Counted from the stretch's first letter, positions 1-9,379 are shown. The stretch is DNA of 33,084 bases from Acidobacteriota bacterium (GCA_020199975.1 JAIVJP010000285.1:1-33084); one strand, 5' to 3'. Numbers and translations are program-made. The notes: generated by a model not told the origin, from the sequence alone.

Positions 1-981
1 GTTCGGAAGCTGCGTAGGGGTGTACGCCGGCGAATTCCCGCCATTCGACGGTGGAGGCGTTGACCCTCCTGAGGAACCTGGATATGCAGTCACTGTCCGT
101 CCGCCATAACCCGAATAGCCATAGCCGTAAAAAGCGTTAGAGTAGGAGCCGCCATATGGTGACCCCCATGACCCCCAGCCAAAGTAATAGGGCAGGAACG
201 TGTAGCATTGAAATCTTGGATTGAATACCCAGACCCCGGAAGAACCGCTTGAAAAACCCCGAGACCAATGATCGCTAAAGCTGGCAAGCGCCATATTCAG
301 GTCGCGTGCTGATATTCGGCGGTTTGCCTTCGCCACTGTTTCCGCGCGCTCTTTGCTCCAGTTTTCTATGGCGTCTTTCTCTTTATCAGCCTTTTCCAGC
401 TTTGCCATTGAGAACGTATGCCCGCTGAAAATCAGCTTTCGCCCGCCTTTAACCTTGGTTTGCGAATCAGAGAGCAACACCCGACCCTTCCTAACGATTA
501 GTTCGGTGGCGTCGCCGGGAACGACGTTGACGCGGTAAAGGCCTCGCCGGACAATCGCCATTTTCGTATGGGGCGTCGTGATATTGATCATCAATTCGGT
601 GTTCTCCGTGCCGGTGGCCTCCACGATAGCCGTCCCTTTGATCAAGCGCACTTCCAGATTTTCTAAAGAGTTATTGGTGAGCTCGAACTCTGAATTCTCG
701 CCCACACGGAGGTACGCGCCGGGGTTTAGCAGCATCTCCACTCTGCCATCTATCCCGGTCTTAACCATATCTCCGGCTTCAAGATTGTCCTTGATGGTGA
801 GCTGTTCCCATCCAGTGCTCCCCTGCGGTTGAACCCCAGTTCGTCCACTTACGGCATTGATGCCCCCAGCCTTCGCGGAAATGATAAACCGCTCCCTATT
901 CTGCGCCTCAGCCGTGACGAAGCCCGCGCACACCAATAGCGTCGCAACTAGGAGGTGTAACGAAGTGGAGGCTTTTCTCAT
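1..981 (-). CDS. FecR-domain protein with signal peptide and Gly/Tyr/Ser-rich C-terminal region (partial, runs off the window start)
   Basis: Minus-strand reading from ATG at 981 gives MRKASTSLHLLVATLLVCAGFVTAEAQNRERFIISAKAGGINAVSG...LEAGDMVKTGIDGRVEMLLNPGAYLRVGENSEFELTNNSLENLEVRLIKGTAIVE..., a FecR-like pattern, followed by WGSWGSPYGGSYSNAFYGYGYSGYGGR. Absent from the ORF track because it is open at the edge. Confidence 0.75.
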   Translation of the reverse strand, partial: MRKASTSLHLLVATLLVCAGFVTAEAQNRERFIISAKAGGINAVSGRTGVQPQGSTGWEQLTIKDNLEAGDMVKTGIDGRVEMLLNPGAYLRVGENSEFELTNNSLENLEVRLIKGTAIVEATGTENTELMINITTPHTKMAIVRRGLYRVNVVPGDATELIVRKGRVLLSDSQTKVKGGRKLIFSGHTFSMAKLEKADKEKDAIENWSKERAETVAKANRRISARDLNMALASFSDHWSRGFSSGSSGVWVFNPRFQCYTFLPYYFGWGSWGSPYGGSYSNAFYGYGYSGYGGRTVTAYPGSSGGSTPPPSNGGNSPAYTPTQLPN

Positions 982-1069
982 GGAAGGTTCTCCTTTTACC
1001 GCAGCTAGACTGTGTATCGTGGCGAGTGACCGCGTTCGCATTATAGTCCTCCTGGCGCTATTTACAAGC

Positions 1070-2095
1070 TCACTCTCGGTCGTAGGGTTCTGCCCTGGCA
1101 AAATACCCGCGTTTCGTGGTTGCGATAAGGTCCTGTCGGCCTATCAGCTGGACGCCAACTGAGCGCCATTTCCCGTCGCGCAGCATATTGGTGGGCTTGT
1201 ATCCAACGCTGTAAACCATCGACAGATCTTTAATGACCTGATCATAAACTAGATTGAGATCCTTCAGCTTGTTTGCACGGTACATCTTCGTACCCGAGGC
1301 TACGGCTAGCTGTGCAAGCTGACTGCGAGCCAGAGTATAGGCCTCTCTGGGCACCCGACTCCGTTTTACCGCTTCGGCTTCCGTGTCCAGATAGATAGGG
1401 AAAACAATCGTATCTGAGCGGCCTACCCTGTCCAGCAACTCGGCGAATGTCCCGCGCGACCCTTCACCATAAACATCCGGCAACGCATTATCGACCCCGT
1501 CCGTCATAACCACGATCGCGCTTCGGCGCGGGGACTTCTGAGAGGAAATGACGGTGGTCATTGTGTACAGCAACGCATCCCAAAAGTTCGTGCCTCCCAG
1601 CGGTTTTTGGATGTCCTCAATTGCATCTTTGAGGCGTCCTCGATCCCAGGTTAAGGGAGAAACGATTTCAGGAATGTCAGTGAATGTGACGATCGCAACG
1701 CGGTCCATGGGACGCGTAGATTCGACAAATCGCTTGGCCGAGCTGCGGATCAACTTAATCTTGTCTGAACTTGAACCTGACAGGTCCAGCAGTAAGACGA
1801 GATCAAAGGGTGCATCTTCGCCAGCAAAAAACACGATCTCCTGCGGCTTTCCGTCCTCGAGCACCAGGAAATCCTTCTGCTGCAAAGCTGAAACGGGATT
1901 GTCGGAGTTCAGTCTAATCACGCTGACTCGAAGGTCGACAAGATCCGAATCGACCCGGATCGTTTCTGTGGGTTCCCCGGTTTGAGCAATGCAGGTCTTG
2001 GGGTATGAGAGAAAAGTGGCGAGCAGCACGCTGGCGAGCAGCACGCTAAGCAGTTTCCCGCCGGTGAGACGGCTTTCAGTTTGCATAGTAGCCAT
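1070..2095 (-). CDS. Secreted VWA-domain protein (VWFA-related acidobacterial-type)
   Basis: 341 aa; signal-like N-terminus; FDLVLLLDLSGSSSDK MIDAS-like motif; VVMTDGVDN; terminal VYSVGYKPTN...R(D)GKWR motif. Confidence 0.85.
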   Translation of the reverse strand: MATMQTESRLTGGKLLSVLLASVLLATFLSYPKTCIAQTGEPTETIRVDSDLVDLRVSVIRLNSDNPVSALQQKDFLVLEDGKPQEIVFFAGEDAPFDLVLLLDLSGSSSDKIKLIRSSAKRFVESTRPMDRVAIVTFTDIPEIVSPLTWDRGRLKDAIEDIQKPLGGTNFWDALLYTMTTVISSQKSPRRSAIVVMTDGVDNALPDVYGEGSRGTFAELLDRVGRSDTIVFPIYLDTEAEAVKRSRVPREAYTLARSQLAQLAVASGTKMYRANKLKDLNLVYDQVIKDLSMVYSVGYKPTNMLRDGKWRSVGVQLIGRQDLIATTKRGYFARAEPYDRE

Positions 2096-3593
2096 GTTTT
2101 CCGCGCGCGACCGCCGAGGGTCGGTTCAGCGTTACTCGGACTGCGCGCCACTTGCCGTCCCGAGTCCTGTTGGTGGGCCGATATGCCAGACTGTAAACCG
2201 TACCCAGGTCGGCCACCACGCGTTCGTAAGCCCCTGCGAGATCCTGTAGGCGCTCCACCTGGTAGAACACTCCGCCGCCGGCTTCAGCCATTTCTTTCAT
2301 CCGTTCATATCCCAGGTCGAACGCTTCAGGCTGCGTATCAAGAGGATTCAGCGCTTCATATTCTGTATTGAGCCACAAGGTGTATAGCACGCCATCAAAC
2401 TCGCGAACCCGACTAAGCATCTCGCCGTAGGGAAGCTTTGAACCATCGCCCTGCACTCCCGGGACACGCCCGTCAAGTCCATCACTCATCATGACAATTG
2501 CTGTTCGACGCGTGTTTTTCGTGCTCTTTAGGAGATGGGTAAGTGAGAAGTCTATGGCATCGTAGGCCTTTGTATCTCCTGTTGCTGTGTCAAGTGCAGT
2601 TACCCTTTGCCGCAAGACTTCACGGTCTAACGTGACTGGTGAAATGACCGTCGGACGACCGGCAAACGAAATGATTCCGATGCGATCTGACGGTCGCGCT
2701 GCGTCCACGAAACGCAGCGCCGCCGCGCGAATCAATTTCACAACATCACGGGTCGAACCCGAAACATCAATTAGCAGAATCAGATCAAAAGGAGCAGACG
2801 CCGACTCAAACTGGATTAAGCGCTGTTCGATTCCGTCCTCAAATAGCCGGAAGTCTGACTGCGTCAAGCCCAAAACCCCGCGATTGGTATTTCGATCTAT
2901 GACACTGAGATTTAGAGTGGCAAGTTGCGAGTCAACGCGAATAACGTCCCCCTCGCTTATTTCTTCAGAGTCGCTCAGGTTCGCAGGTGTTCCAGCCCCT
3001 TTCGAAATGTTTTCAGAACCCAGCAGCCTCGGTGGTCCGGAGACCTCGGTCGTACCATGATTCAACGTGCTGTCTAAAGCGAGTGTGATCTCTCCCCGCT
3101 CCGTCGCGATCCTGAGAACATAATCGCCAGCACCTGAGCGTGTTTGTAAGACGTGACCACCACCACTTAAGGGTGGCCCTAGCTCTGACCTGATAGTTCC
3201 ATTTGTTGTCCTGGCGCTGATATCCACGTTGAGAGAATGTGAAAGCTCTGCGCGTATGTCACCCGAAACCGACTTTAGAGAAGCCGACGCCAGTACCCCT
3301 CGCAGCGAAATTGAACCAACCCCGGTGATAATCTCGGTGTGGGAACCCTCAGGAAGTTTTACTGTGAGCGTAATGGCCGCCCGAGGGTCAACCGGTGTGC
3401 GAATGACAGAGATTACGAGCAGCTTCGCTCTGTTCTCTATCTGATTCTCAATTCGAACTCGGGCAGCAGCGGGCACGTCAATGCGCACTCCGTCATCTGC
3501 GGCTCTACTCGACCTGGCTCCCAAAAACGGCAGGCACGAAACGAGGCCCAGCAAGAAAACTCTGAATAGCAAGGCGCGTTGAGCTAAAAACAT
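2076..3593 (-). CDS. VWA-domain protein with N-terminal DUF4097-like beta-solenoid region
   Basis: 505 aa; C-terminal half is paralogous to 1070..2095 (FDLILLIDVSGSTRD, IVMMSDGLDG, VYSLAYRPTNRTRDGKWRAV). N-terminal half (SASLKSVSGDIRAELSHSLNVDISARTTNGTIRSE) resembles DUF4097-type repeats. Confidence 0.8.
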   Translation of the reverse strand: MFLAQRALLFRVFLLGLVSCLPFLGARSSRAADDGVRIDVPAAARVRIENQIENRAKLLVISVIRTPVDPRAAITLTVKLPEGSHTEIITGVGSISLRGVLASASLKSVSGDIRAELSHSLNVDISARTTNGTIRSELGPPLSGGGHVLQTRSGAGDYVLRIATERGEITLALDSTLNHGTTEVSGPPRLLGSENISKGAGTPANLSDSEEISEGDVIRVDSQLATLNLSVIDRNTNRGVLGLTQSDFRLFEDGIEQRLIQFESASAPFDLILLIDVSGSTRDVVKLIRAAALRFVDAARPSDRIGIISFAGRPTVISPVTLDREVLRQRVTALDTATGDTKAYDAIDFSLTHLLKSTKNTRRTAIVMMSDGLDGRVPGVQGDGSKLPYGEMLSRVREFDGVLYTLWLNTEYEALNPLDTQPEAFDLGYERMKEMAEAGGGVFYQVERLQDLAGAYERVVADLGTVYSLAYRPTNRTRDGKWRAVRVTLNRPSAVARGKHGYYAN

Positions 3594-3604
3594 AGACCCA
3601 GGCT

Positions 3605-3808
3605 TTACGGAACGAAAGGTTTTTCCAATCCGGGAATTCGCACCGGCCGAAGTTTCCCAGTCAATTCAATCTGAGGTGGGCGGCCTGGCGAGAAGATCAG
3701 ATCGCTTACTTTGTCTGAAACGCGCCGCATTAGCCGCAGCACGTCGATGAAGTTGGGTGGTGCGGGACCACTCGTCTGAGGACTTGGAATGTCGGGTAGA
3801 GTGCTCAT
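3605..3808 (-). pseudogene. 67-aa fragment resembling the N-terminus of a PilT/PilU-type twitching ATPase
   Basis: FIDVLRLMRRVSDKVSDLIFSPGRPPQIELTGKLRPV matches the PilT N-terminal pattern (xxASDLhhxxGxPPxhxhxGxLxPl). Stops before any Walker motif and no continuation is seen downstream. Confidence 0.45.
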
Positions 3809-3979
3809 TTTCTAAGGAACTTTTCAACTATTCGCGACGTCAAAAGTTATAAGCGTCCGTGACCGAAAAGAAAAGTCTGGCGCGAACAAACGCGAAGGTG
3901 GTCGCGTACATCAAAGTGGTTGTTGGGGGACTGACGGTTCGCGGAGGGTCATCCCAAACAAAGAGGGAGGCGCTGAAAC

Positions 3980-4237
3980 ATGGCAACTCACAGAGATCCT
4001 GTTCGATGCTTTGCACCACTTGAAGTGATCGAGCGCCTGCTGGAAATTCGTGCTGAAGCGGGTTTCGCTCCCGCCATTTATCTCCTTTCGCCCAATGATT
4101 TGGCGGACTATCTCGATGCTTTCGGCTTTGATGTATATGCTTTTTCTGAAGCCGAATCTGAATTTCATTTTGGGGATTACCGAGCTCCCCTGGCACCAGG
4201 TGGCGATCATGCCCACTGCTCGCTAAGAACGCACTAG
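3980..4237 (+). CDS. Hypothetical small protein (85 aa)
   Basis: ATG preceded by AGGGAGG about 9 nt upstream (agggaggcgctgaaacATG); plausible amino-acid composition; no family recognised. Confidence 0.4.
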   Translation: MATHRDPVRCFAPLEVIERLLEIRAEAGFAPAIYLLSPNDLADYLDAFGFDVYAFSEAESEFHFGDYRAPLAPGGDHAHCSLRTH

Positions 4238-4298
4238 ATTACAACGGGCTGTTCGAATCGTGAGACAAGATGCGCTTTTCTGGTCTCCCCTTTTCGAT

Positions 4299-5389
4299 TT
4301 AGGTTAACGCCTTGACTACGAAGAAAGTGATGTCATCGGTCGCGCCCCGGCCGGCCGTCCAGTCGAGTACGTCCTTCTGAACGGCCATGATCAAATCTTT
4401 CGCGCGCAAGCGCCTGGCTGCCTTGACTGAGTTAGCAAGTCGCTCGCGCCCAAATTCCTCGCCGCTCGGACTCATGGCTTCAGTCACTCCATCGGTGTAC
4501 AGCACGAGCAATTCATCCGGCTCGATCGTCAAGTAGTACTCGTGATAACGGGTGTCCCTGAACATTCCGAGAGGCACTCCGCCGCGCTCCATGAACTGTG
4601 CATTACCCTTCGCGTCGAGCAACAGCGGAGGATTATGGCCTGCGTTCGTGTAGGACAGCGTGCGATTCGAAGCGTCGAGAATTCCATAGAAGGCCGTCAC
4701 GTACTGGTTCCGTTCGATTGACTCCCACAGCAGATAGTTCACTTTGGCCATGGAGATATGAGGAGCGTAGCCTATATGTGTGGCTGCACGCAGGCTGGCG
4801 CGCAGGAAGGCCATCAACAGAGCTGCCGGCACTCCTTTTCCTGAAACGTCAGCGACCACCAGAGAAATCTGGTCGTCGTAGATTGGCACCCAGTCGTAAT
4901 AGTCCCCGGAAACTTCCTCGGTCGGGAAGTTATAGGCGCTGATGTCAAACCCTTCCAACTGCGGATCATTTGGCGGCAACAACTCCAACTGAACTTGCCT
5001 GGCAACTTCAAGCTGCCCTTCGAGTCGCTTCTTTTCAATACGTCGGGAGAGATGATTGGCTCAGTCGTCAGCGCCACATGGCCGATAATCCCCTCGCCAA
5101 GTTTCAGGTGGAGTTTCGAAAGTTCGTCTATGTCATATCCCCTAACTGCTTCGGCCTCGAACACGCAGGGTTCCTCACCGCGAGCCAGAGCCGCCTGATC
5201 CGCGCACCTCAGGACAAAAATACCTGCCGCATCGTAGGGAATCAGAGAATCGAGCGTCCCCATAACAAGATTGAGAACTTCTTGCAGATCGAGCGAGCGG
5301 CTGATCTTTTTGGTGATGTCGAGCAGCATGCGCAGTTTATCGGTCGTGGTCAGACCTTGCGCAGGCGCCTGTTTTAACTGTTCATGCAT
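4299..5389 (-). pseudogene. GAF-domain / SpoIIE (PP2C-type) serine phosphatase, frame disrupted around 5020-5035
   Basis: 5' ORF (4814..5389) carries half a GAF domain (SLIPYDAAGIFVLRC...LGEGIIGHVALTTEPIISPDV). The 3' ORF (4299..4988), read upstream in its frame, gives EKKRLEGQLEVARQVQLELLPPNDPQLEGFDISAYNFPTEEVSGDYYDWV...TNAGHNPPLLL...YTDGVTEA...TDDITFFVVK, the SpoIIE phosphatase. Confidence 0.8.
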
Positions 5390-5540
5390 ACTCGAATAGG
5401 TTTCTCGGTTGAGAAAAGGACACTAAAACGTCAAGAGGTGATTATAAGGGGTTGAGCCTCCGGCATGAAGCCGGGAACGTAGCTACTTTACGCACGGGGA
5501 GCGCTTTGTTCAAGTTGAGCCGATTTGTCATAGCGCTCCG

Positions 5541-6143
5541 TTACGGAGCACTACCCGCTTTGTGGGTCCTCCAGAGACGAGTAACTTTCAGGCGATATTC
5601 AATCAGATCACGGCTGACTCGGAAATGCCGGGCTACGTCCGCTGCTGATTTGCCTTCCAGAACCGCTCGTCGCAGAGCTGCAAAAGGTACGAGAGCAGCT
5701 GCGCCAATCGCATAAGCAGCTTCTTCGTCCAGCTTCCGGTAGTCTCGGGCCAGGGTCTGACCGCGCTCCTCATCAGCAATTACGGCCAGCCGGTTAGGTT
5801 TGTGTCCTAGAAAGACGTGGCAAATCTCCTCCATCAAGGTTGCGTTAGTTCGGGCAGGCCCGTGATTCGGGTTGAGTACTACGATTCTTCGGCCATCGGG
5901 CAGAGGTCTCGAGCAGGCTCCGCCAGACCAAGCCTCCGATGCCGGACCAAGCAGGAGTTCCCGGCTCTGGCTGCTGAGACCCTTGATTCGCTCAATATTA
6001 ACAACGAAGAGATTAGCAAAGCGTGCGAGGTCGAAGGGATTTAGAGGGGCATCGCGACGAAGACGAGCAAAATCACGCAAGCCCATAGCTTTCAACTCAA
6101 ACTGTCGCCACTTTTCGCCTGGAGGTAAATCGGAGTGGTCCAC
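5541..6143 (-). CDS. ImmA/IrrE-family metallopeptidase-like protein
   Basis: 200 aa; TLMEEICHVFLGHKP followed by KLDEEAAYAIGAAALVPFAALRRAV matches the ImmA/IrrE layout (HExxH region plus downstream Glu); adjacent XRE regulator. Confidence 0.7.
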   Translation of the reverse strand: MDHSDLPPGEKWRQFELKAMGLRDFARLRRDAPLNPFDLARFANLFVVNIERIKGLSSQSRELLLGPASEAWSGGACSRPLPDGRRIVVLNPNHGPARTNATLMEEICHVFLGHKPNRLAVIADEERGQTLARDYRKLDEEAAYAIGAAALVPFAALRRAVLEGKSAADVARHFRVSRDLIEYRLKVTRLWRTHKAGSAP

Positions 6144-6189
6144 GCGAGCAGTATAGCCTGATTTTGATGTTATTACTGAGAAGCTGAAT

Positions 6190-6612
6190 TCAGCGACGCT
6201 TACCTACAGTTCTTTCCGGCTTCGTTCGGCTGAACTGGGCGTAGGCTACGCGAAAGAGCTCAGATAGTGCGGAAGCAGTTTCCGAAGTAAGGTTGCGATC
6301 CGCTCTAAGATGGGCTTCGACGATTTCCGGCGTTGATTCGCGTGGGAAGTAAACCACTGCCTGGGCCTCTTCTCCTTCAGACCGACTGCCGAGAATTCGC
6401 TCCATGGGCACGTCCAGCCAGGTGGTAAGTCGTGCGATGTTGTCAGCGTCAGGTTTGCCTGTGCCGTTCTCAATACGAGACAGGGTCGAAGCCGAGACGC
6501 CCGTGGCGTTAGCGACGTCTCGCAAACTTGCGCTTAATTGCTCGCGCTTGCGACGAACAGCCCGACCGAGCTCTTCCGTGTTCACAAGCGTCCTATTGGT
6601 AGGTCGTTTCAT
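6190..6612 (-). CDS. XRE-family helix-turn-helix transcriptional regulator
   Basis: ELGRAVRRKREQLSASLRDVANATGVSASTLSRIENGTGKPDADNIARLTTWLDVPMERIL is a canonical Cro/C1 HTH. Start placed at the internal ATG (MKRPTN). Confidence 0.85.
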   Translation of the reverse strand: MKRPTNRTLVNTEELGRAVRRKREQLSASLRDVANATGVSASTLSRIENGTGKPDADNIARLTTWLDVPMERILGSRSEGEEAQAVVYFPRESTPEIVEAHLRADRNLTSETASALSELFRVAYAQFSRTKPERTVGKRR

Positions 6613-6764
6613 GGGCCTCAAACATAACACACGTTAGTTTTAGACACAAGACCTCGTGCTATGGCTGAAACGCTTTTTATGAAGTACCCGTTAAAAAGTG
6701 AACCAGGACGTTCCGCCAGGTTCAGCTTTTTCGCAAGTGAAGTTGAATTCTTCGGTTATTGGGT

Positions 6765-8501
6765 TTATGGCTGAGCGCGCTGGCGCATCGCCGACATAGC
6801 TAAATCACGAGCCCGCGGCAAGACGTCTATGGCTCGGGCGACTTGCAGGTCGTCGCTGGTTACGAAGACGCGATCAGCTACCACTCGCCCATAGGCGGCA
6901 GTCACGATGTTGAATCGCAGCTGCAACTCGATGAAGGACCGATTTGAGTCCAACAGAGGTGCCGAAGCCATCAGTGACGGATCGTTGGCCACGAACTCTT
7001 TAAAGGCCCTGAAGAGCGGGTCGGTCATCGGAAAATCCGAGGGCTGTAGGTCGTGACTGAAATCGATTGCCTGCTGAACTTTGTAGGCTTCGAAATCACG
7101 GACCCGGCCGTTAACTAACTCCCTGGTAAAAGCAAAGACCGGATTCACCAGACGACGTTGCACCGGGGTGATTGTTCTTGGACTTACACTCTCGTCAGGC
7201 GAAATGCCGCCTCCCCCATAGACCGCCCGACCAGTGTCCGTCTTCGTCTCCGGACCAGCCGGCTTCTCAGGCGCGTCCTGACGATCCAGGCGAATTGAAC
7301 CGCCGTGCGTGTAATAATCGTAGAACCCACCGTTAGAGTAATCCCGCTGAATCAATCGACCCGAAGGAGTAAAGTACTTAGCGGAGGTAAGAGTTAAACC
7401 CGCGCCATATTCCAGGGGAATGATGCTTTGAACCAAACCTTTCCCAAAGCTGGTTTTTCCCACTATCAGTGCCCGATCGTGATCTTGCATTGCGCCGGCC
7501 ACGATCTCCGAAGCCGATGCTGTATTCTCATTAATCAGGATGACTAACGGCGTCAGATCCGGTGAGCTATTTCTGGATTCGTAGGTGTTGTCTCTGAGAC
7601 CGTTTCGTCCCTTTTGCGTCAGTATCAACTGACCGCTGGGCAAAAACACTTCCGCGACGTGGATTGCCTGATCCAGAAACCCGCCCGGGTTGTTTCGCAG
7701 ATCGAGCACCAGCGAGTTCATACCTCTTGACCGAAGGCCTTCAATAGCTTCTTGAAGCTCATCGGTTGTCGTGTAATTAAATCCCCGAGTCATATCAACG
7801 TAGCCGACACCGGGTTTGATCATGTAAGCATCGGGAATGGAGGGTTGAGGTACCGCATCGCGTGTAATCTCGACCGTTTGCACGCGCTTATCGGCAGCAC
7901 GCTCGACAGTAATCTTCACGACCGAACCGCGGGAACCACGAATCTTATCGCGCACGTCGATGGAACGCTTGCCGGCCATCTTGAGGCCATTAACTTCGAG
8001 AATTCGATCGCCAAATCGCAGGCCGGCCCGGTTTGCCGGCGCCTTGTCGAAAGTGGCGGCGATAAAGGTGTCGATATCGTTGCCGATGGTATAGTTTTGA
8101 ATCGATGCGCCGATCCCGAAATATTCAGAGCGCTGATCGGTTTTTAGGTCATCAAACTCTTCCCTATCGTAAAAATTCGAGTGCGGATCCAGCGAGCGCA
8201 GCATCCCGATAATTGATGACTTAAAAACCGAGTTGTAATCGAGCTTCTTCCCCTCGATGTAGTTTTCCCGGATGAGCTCCAGCGCTTCGTCGAAATCTCT
8301 TTCGATCAGTGGAACGGCACTATTAGCATCTACGCGCGTGCCGCGTCTGCCCGGCGCTGGGGCCCCCGTAGGCGGCTTTCCAGTTGCGCGACCCACCGGA
8401 GGCTGCGTTTGCGGCTTCTGTTGCGAAAAAACAAAACCGGGAATTATGAGTGTGAAGAGGGAGAGGGCAATTGCGGCCCGTGAGAGAATCGTTTTCAACA
8501 C
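6765..8501 (-). CDS. S41-family C-terminal processing peptidase with PDZ domain
   Basis: 578 aa; PDZ (GIGASIQN...DKAPANRAGLRFGDRILEVNG), S41 core (LVLDLRNNPGGFLDQAI; NENTASASEIVAGAMQDHDRALIVGKTSFGKGLVQ) with Ser/Lys dyad context. Confidence 0.92.
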   Translation of the reverse strand: MLKTILSRAAIALSLFTLIIPGFVFSQQKPQTQPPVGRATGKPPTGAPAPGRRGTRVDANSAVPLIERDFDEALELIRENYIEGKKLDYNSVFKSSIIGMLRSLDPHSNFYDREEFDDLKTDQRSEYFGIGASIQNYTIGNDIDTFIAATFDKAPANRAGLRFGDRILEVNGLKMAGKRSIDVRDKIRGSRGSVVKITVERAADKRVQTVEITRDAVPQPSIPDAYMIKPGVGYVDMTRGFNYTTTDELQEAIEGLRSRGMNSLVLDLRNNPGGFLDQAIHVAEVFLPSGQLILTQKGRNGLRDNTYESRNSSPDLTPLVILINENTASASEIVAGAMQDHDRALIVGKTSFGKGLVQSIIPLEYGAGLTLTSAKYFTPSGRLIQRDYSNGGFYDYYTHGGSIRLDRQDAPEKPAGPETKTDTGRAVYGGGGISPDESVSPRTITPVQRRLVNPVFAFTRELVNGRVRDFEAYKVQQAIDFSHDLQPSDFPMTDPLFRAFKEFVANDPSLMASAPLLDSNRSFIELQLRFNIVTAAYGRVVADRVFVTSDDLQVARAIDVLPRARDLAMSAMRQRAQP

Positions 8502-8594
8502 TAGTACCTCTGAATCAATGCTAGCTAGTATAATCTACCAAACTTACTCCACCAGTCGGTCTGCATACTAAAGGATGCCATCCAAGTGGGCAAG

Positions 8595-8626
8595 GGTTGT
8601 GCATGCCGCTGTCGTTGTGCATGCCG
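8595..8626 (+). repeat. Two direct copies of GTTGTGCATGCCGC, 18-bp period
   Basis: gttgtgcatgccgc at 8595-8608 and 8613-8626, in the divergent intergenic region between 8501 and 8846. Confidence 0.7.
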
Positions 8627-8741
8627 CAGTGGGTTCTTCCAGGGCAGGCTTCCGCCATCGCCCGGGAATAGAAGCGTGCTAAACGGGGTGATGTCCATTC
8701 CCACGAATTTGGAATTATATCTGCCTTTGTATGACCGTACC

Positions 8742-8771
8742 TTGACGGGCCTTCGGATGCGTCCGTAGAAT
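8742..8771 (+). promoter_or_regulatory. Candidate sigma70-type promoter for the 8846 CDS
   Basis: TTGACG (8742-8747), 18-bp spacer, TAGAAT (8766-8771), located 75 bp upstream of the ATG. Confidence 0.5.
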
Positions 8772-8845
8772 GAACTTACTAACGATAGTTAACGTAAGTA
8801 TCAAATCAAGTCGATCTGCTGGATCATTCTTAAGGAGCTTCAGAT

Positions 8846-9277
8846 ATGAGCAGCCCATACCAGAGAGAAGAGCACAGTGAGTCCGAAAAGGTTGATGATT
8901 TAATGCTTCGCGGAGACGAGCCGCATGGTGATTCCGAGGACCCGGCACGCACTGCTTCATCCGTACGCGACATTGCCTCCCGTATCCCTGAATCGCTGAG
9001 TGCAATCGGGCGCGACATCAGCCGAACGATTGAGCGAGCTATGTCCGCAAAGGACGATTACGTAGTTGCCGTTAAGATCTCCCCCGAAGCCCAGGACAAA
9101 CTCGAGCAATTAGTTCAGGCTGGGGTTTTTCGCAACCGCGCCGAAGCCGCTGGTTTCCTGATCGACGAAGGTATCCGGACCCAAGCTGCACTATTTGGCC
9201 GCGTGGAACAGAAGCTTGCTGAGATTGAACGCCTGCGTGCAGAATTGCGCAGCATGATTAACGAAAAGCCGGCCTAA
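8846..9277 (+). CDS. Small protein with ribbon-helix-helix-like segment and C-terminal coiled coil
   Basis: 143 aa; VVAVKISPEAQDKLEQLVQAGVFRNRAEAAGFLIDEGI is an RHH-like pattern. RBS AAGGAG upstream (ttaaggagcttcagatATG). Confidence 0.65.
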   Translation: MSSPYQREEHSESEKVDDLMLRGDEPHGDSEDPARTASSVRDIASRIPESLSAIGRDISRTIERAMSAKDDYVVAVKISPEAQDKLEQLVQAGVFRNRAEAAGFLIDEGIRTQAALFGRVEQKLAEIERLRAELRSMINEKPA

Positions 9278-9379
9278 TCCGGACCTTTACGGGCGCTCCC
9301 CTTAGTTCAATACAGACCTGTTTCCCCACCCAGGGGGAGAGCACGCCCAAATAAAAAATTAGGCGAATCGAGACAAAAC

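Noticed and set aside
2500-2650. Possible CRISPR or tandem DNA repeats in the VWA genes
   Set aside because: Similarity is protein-level paralogy between the two VWA domains; no regularly spaced direct repeats.
3840-4216. Minus-strand ORFs 3840..4196 and 3911..4216
   Set aside because: Overlap the plus-strand 85-aa ORF, which has a better RBS and more protein-like composition; neither shows a domain.
4245-4275. tRNA-like GTTCGAATC T-loop word
   Set aside because: No acceptor, D or anticodon stems can be paired around it.
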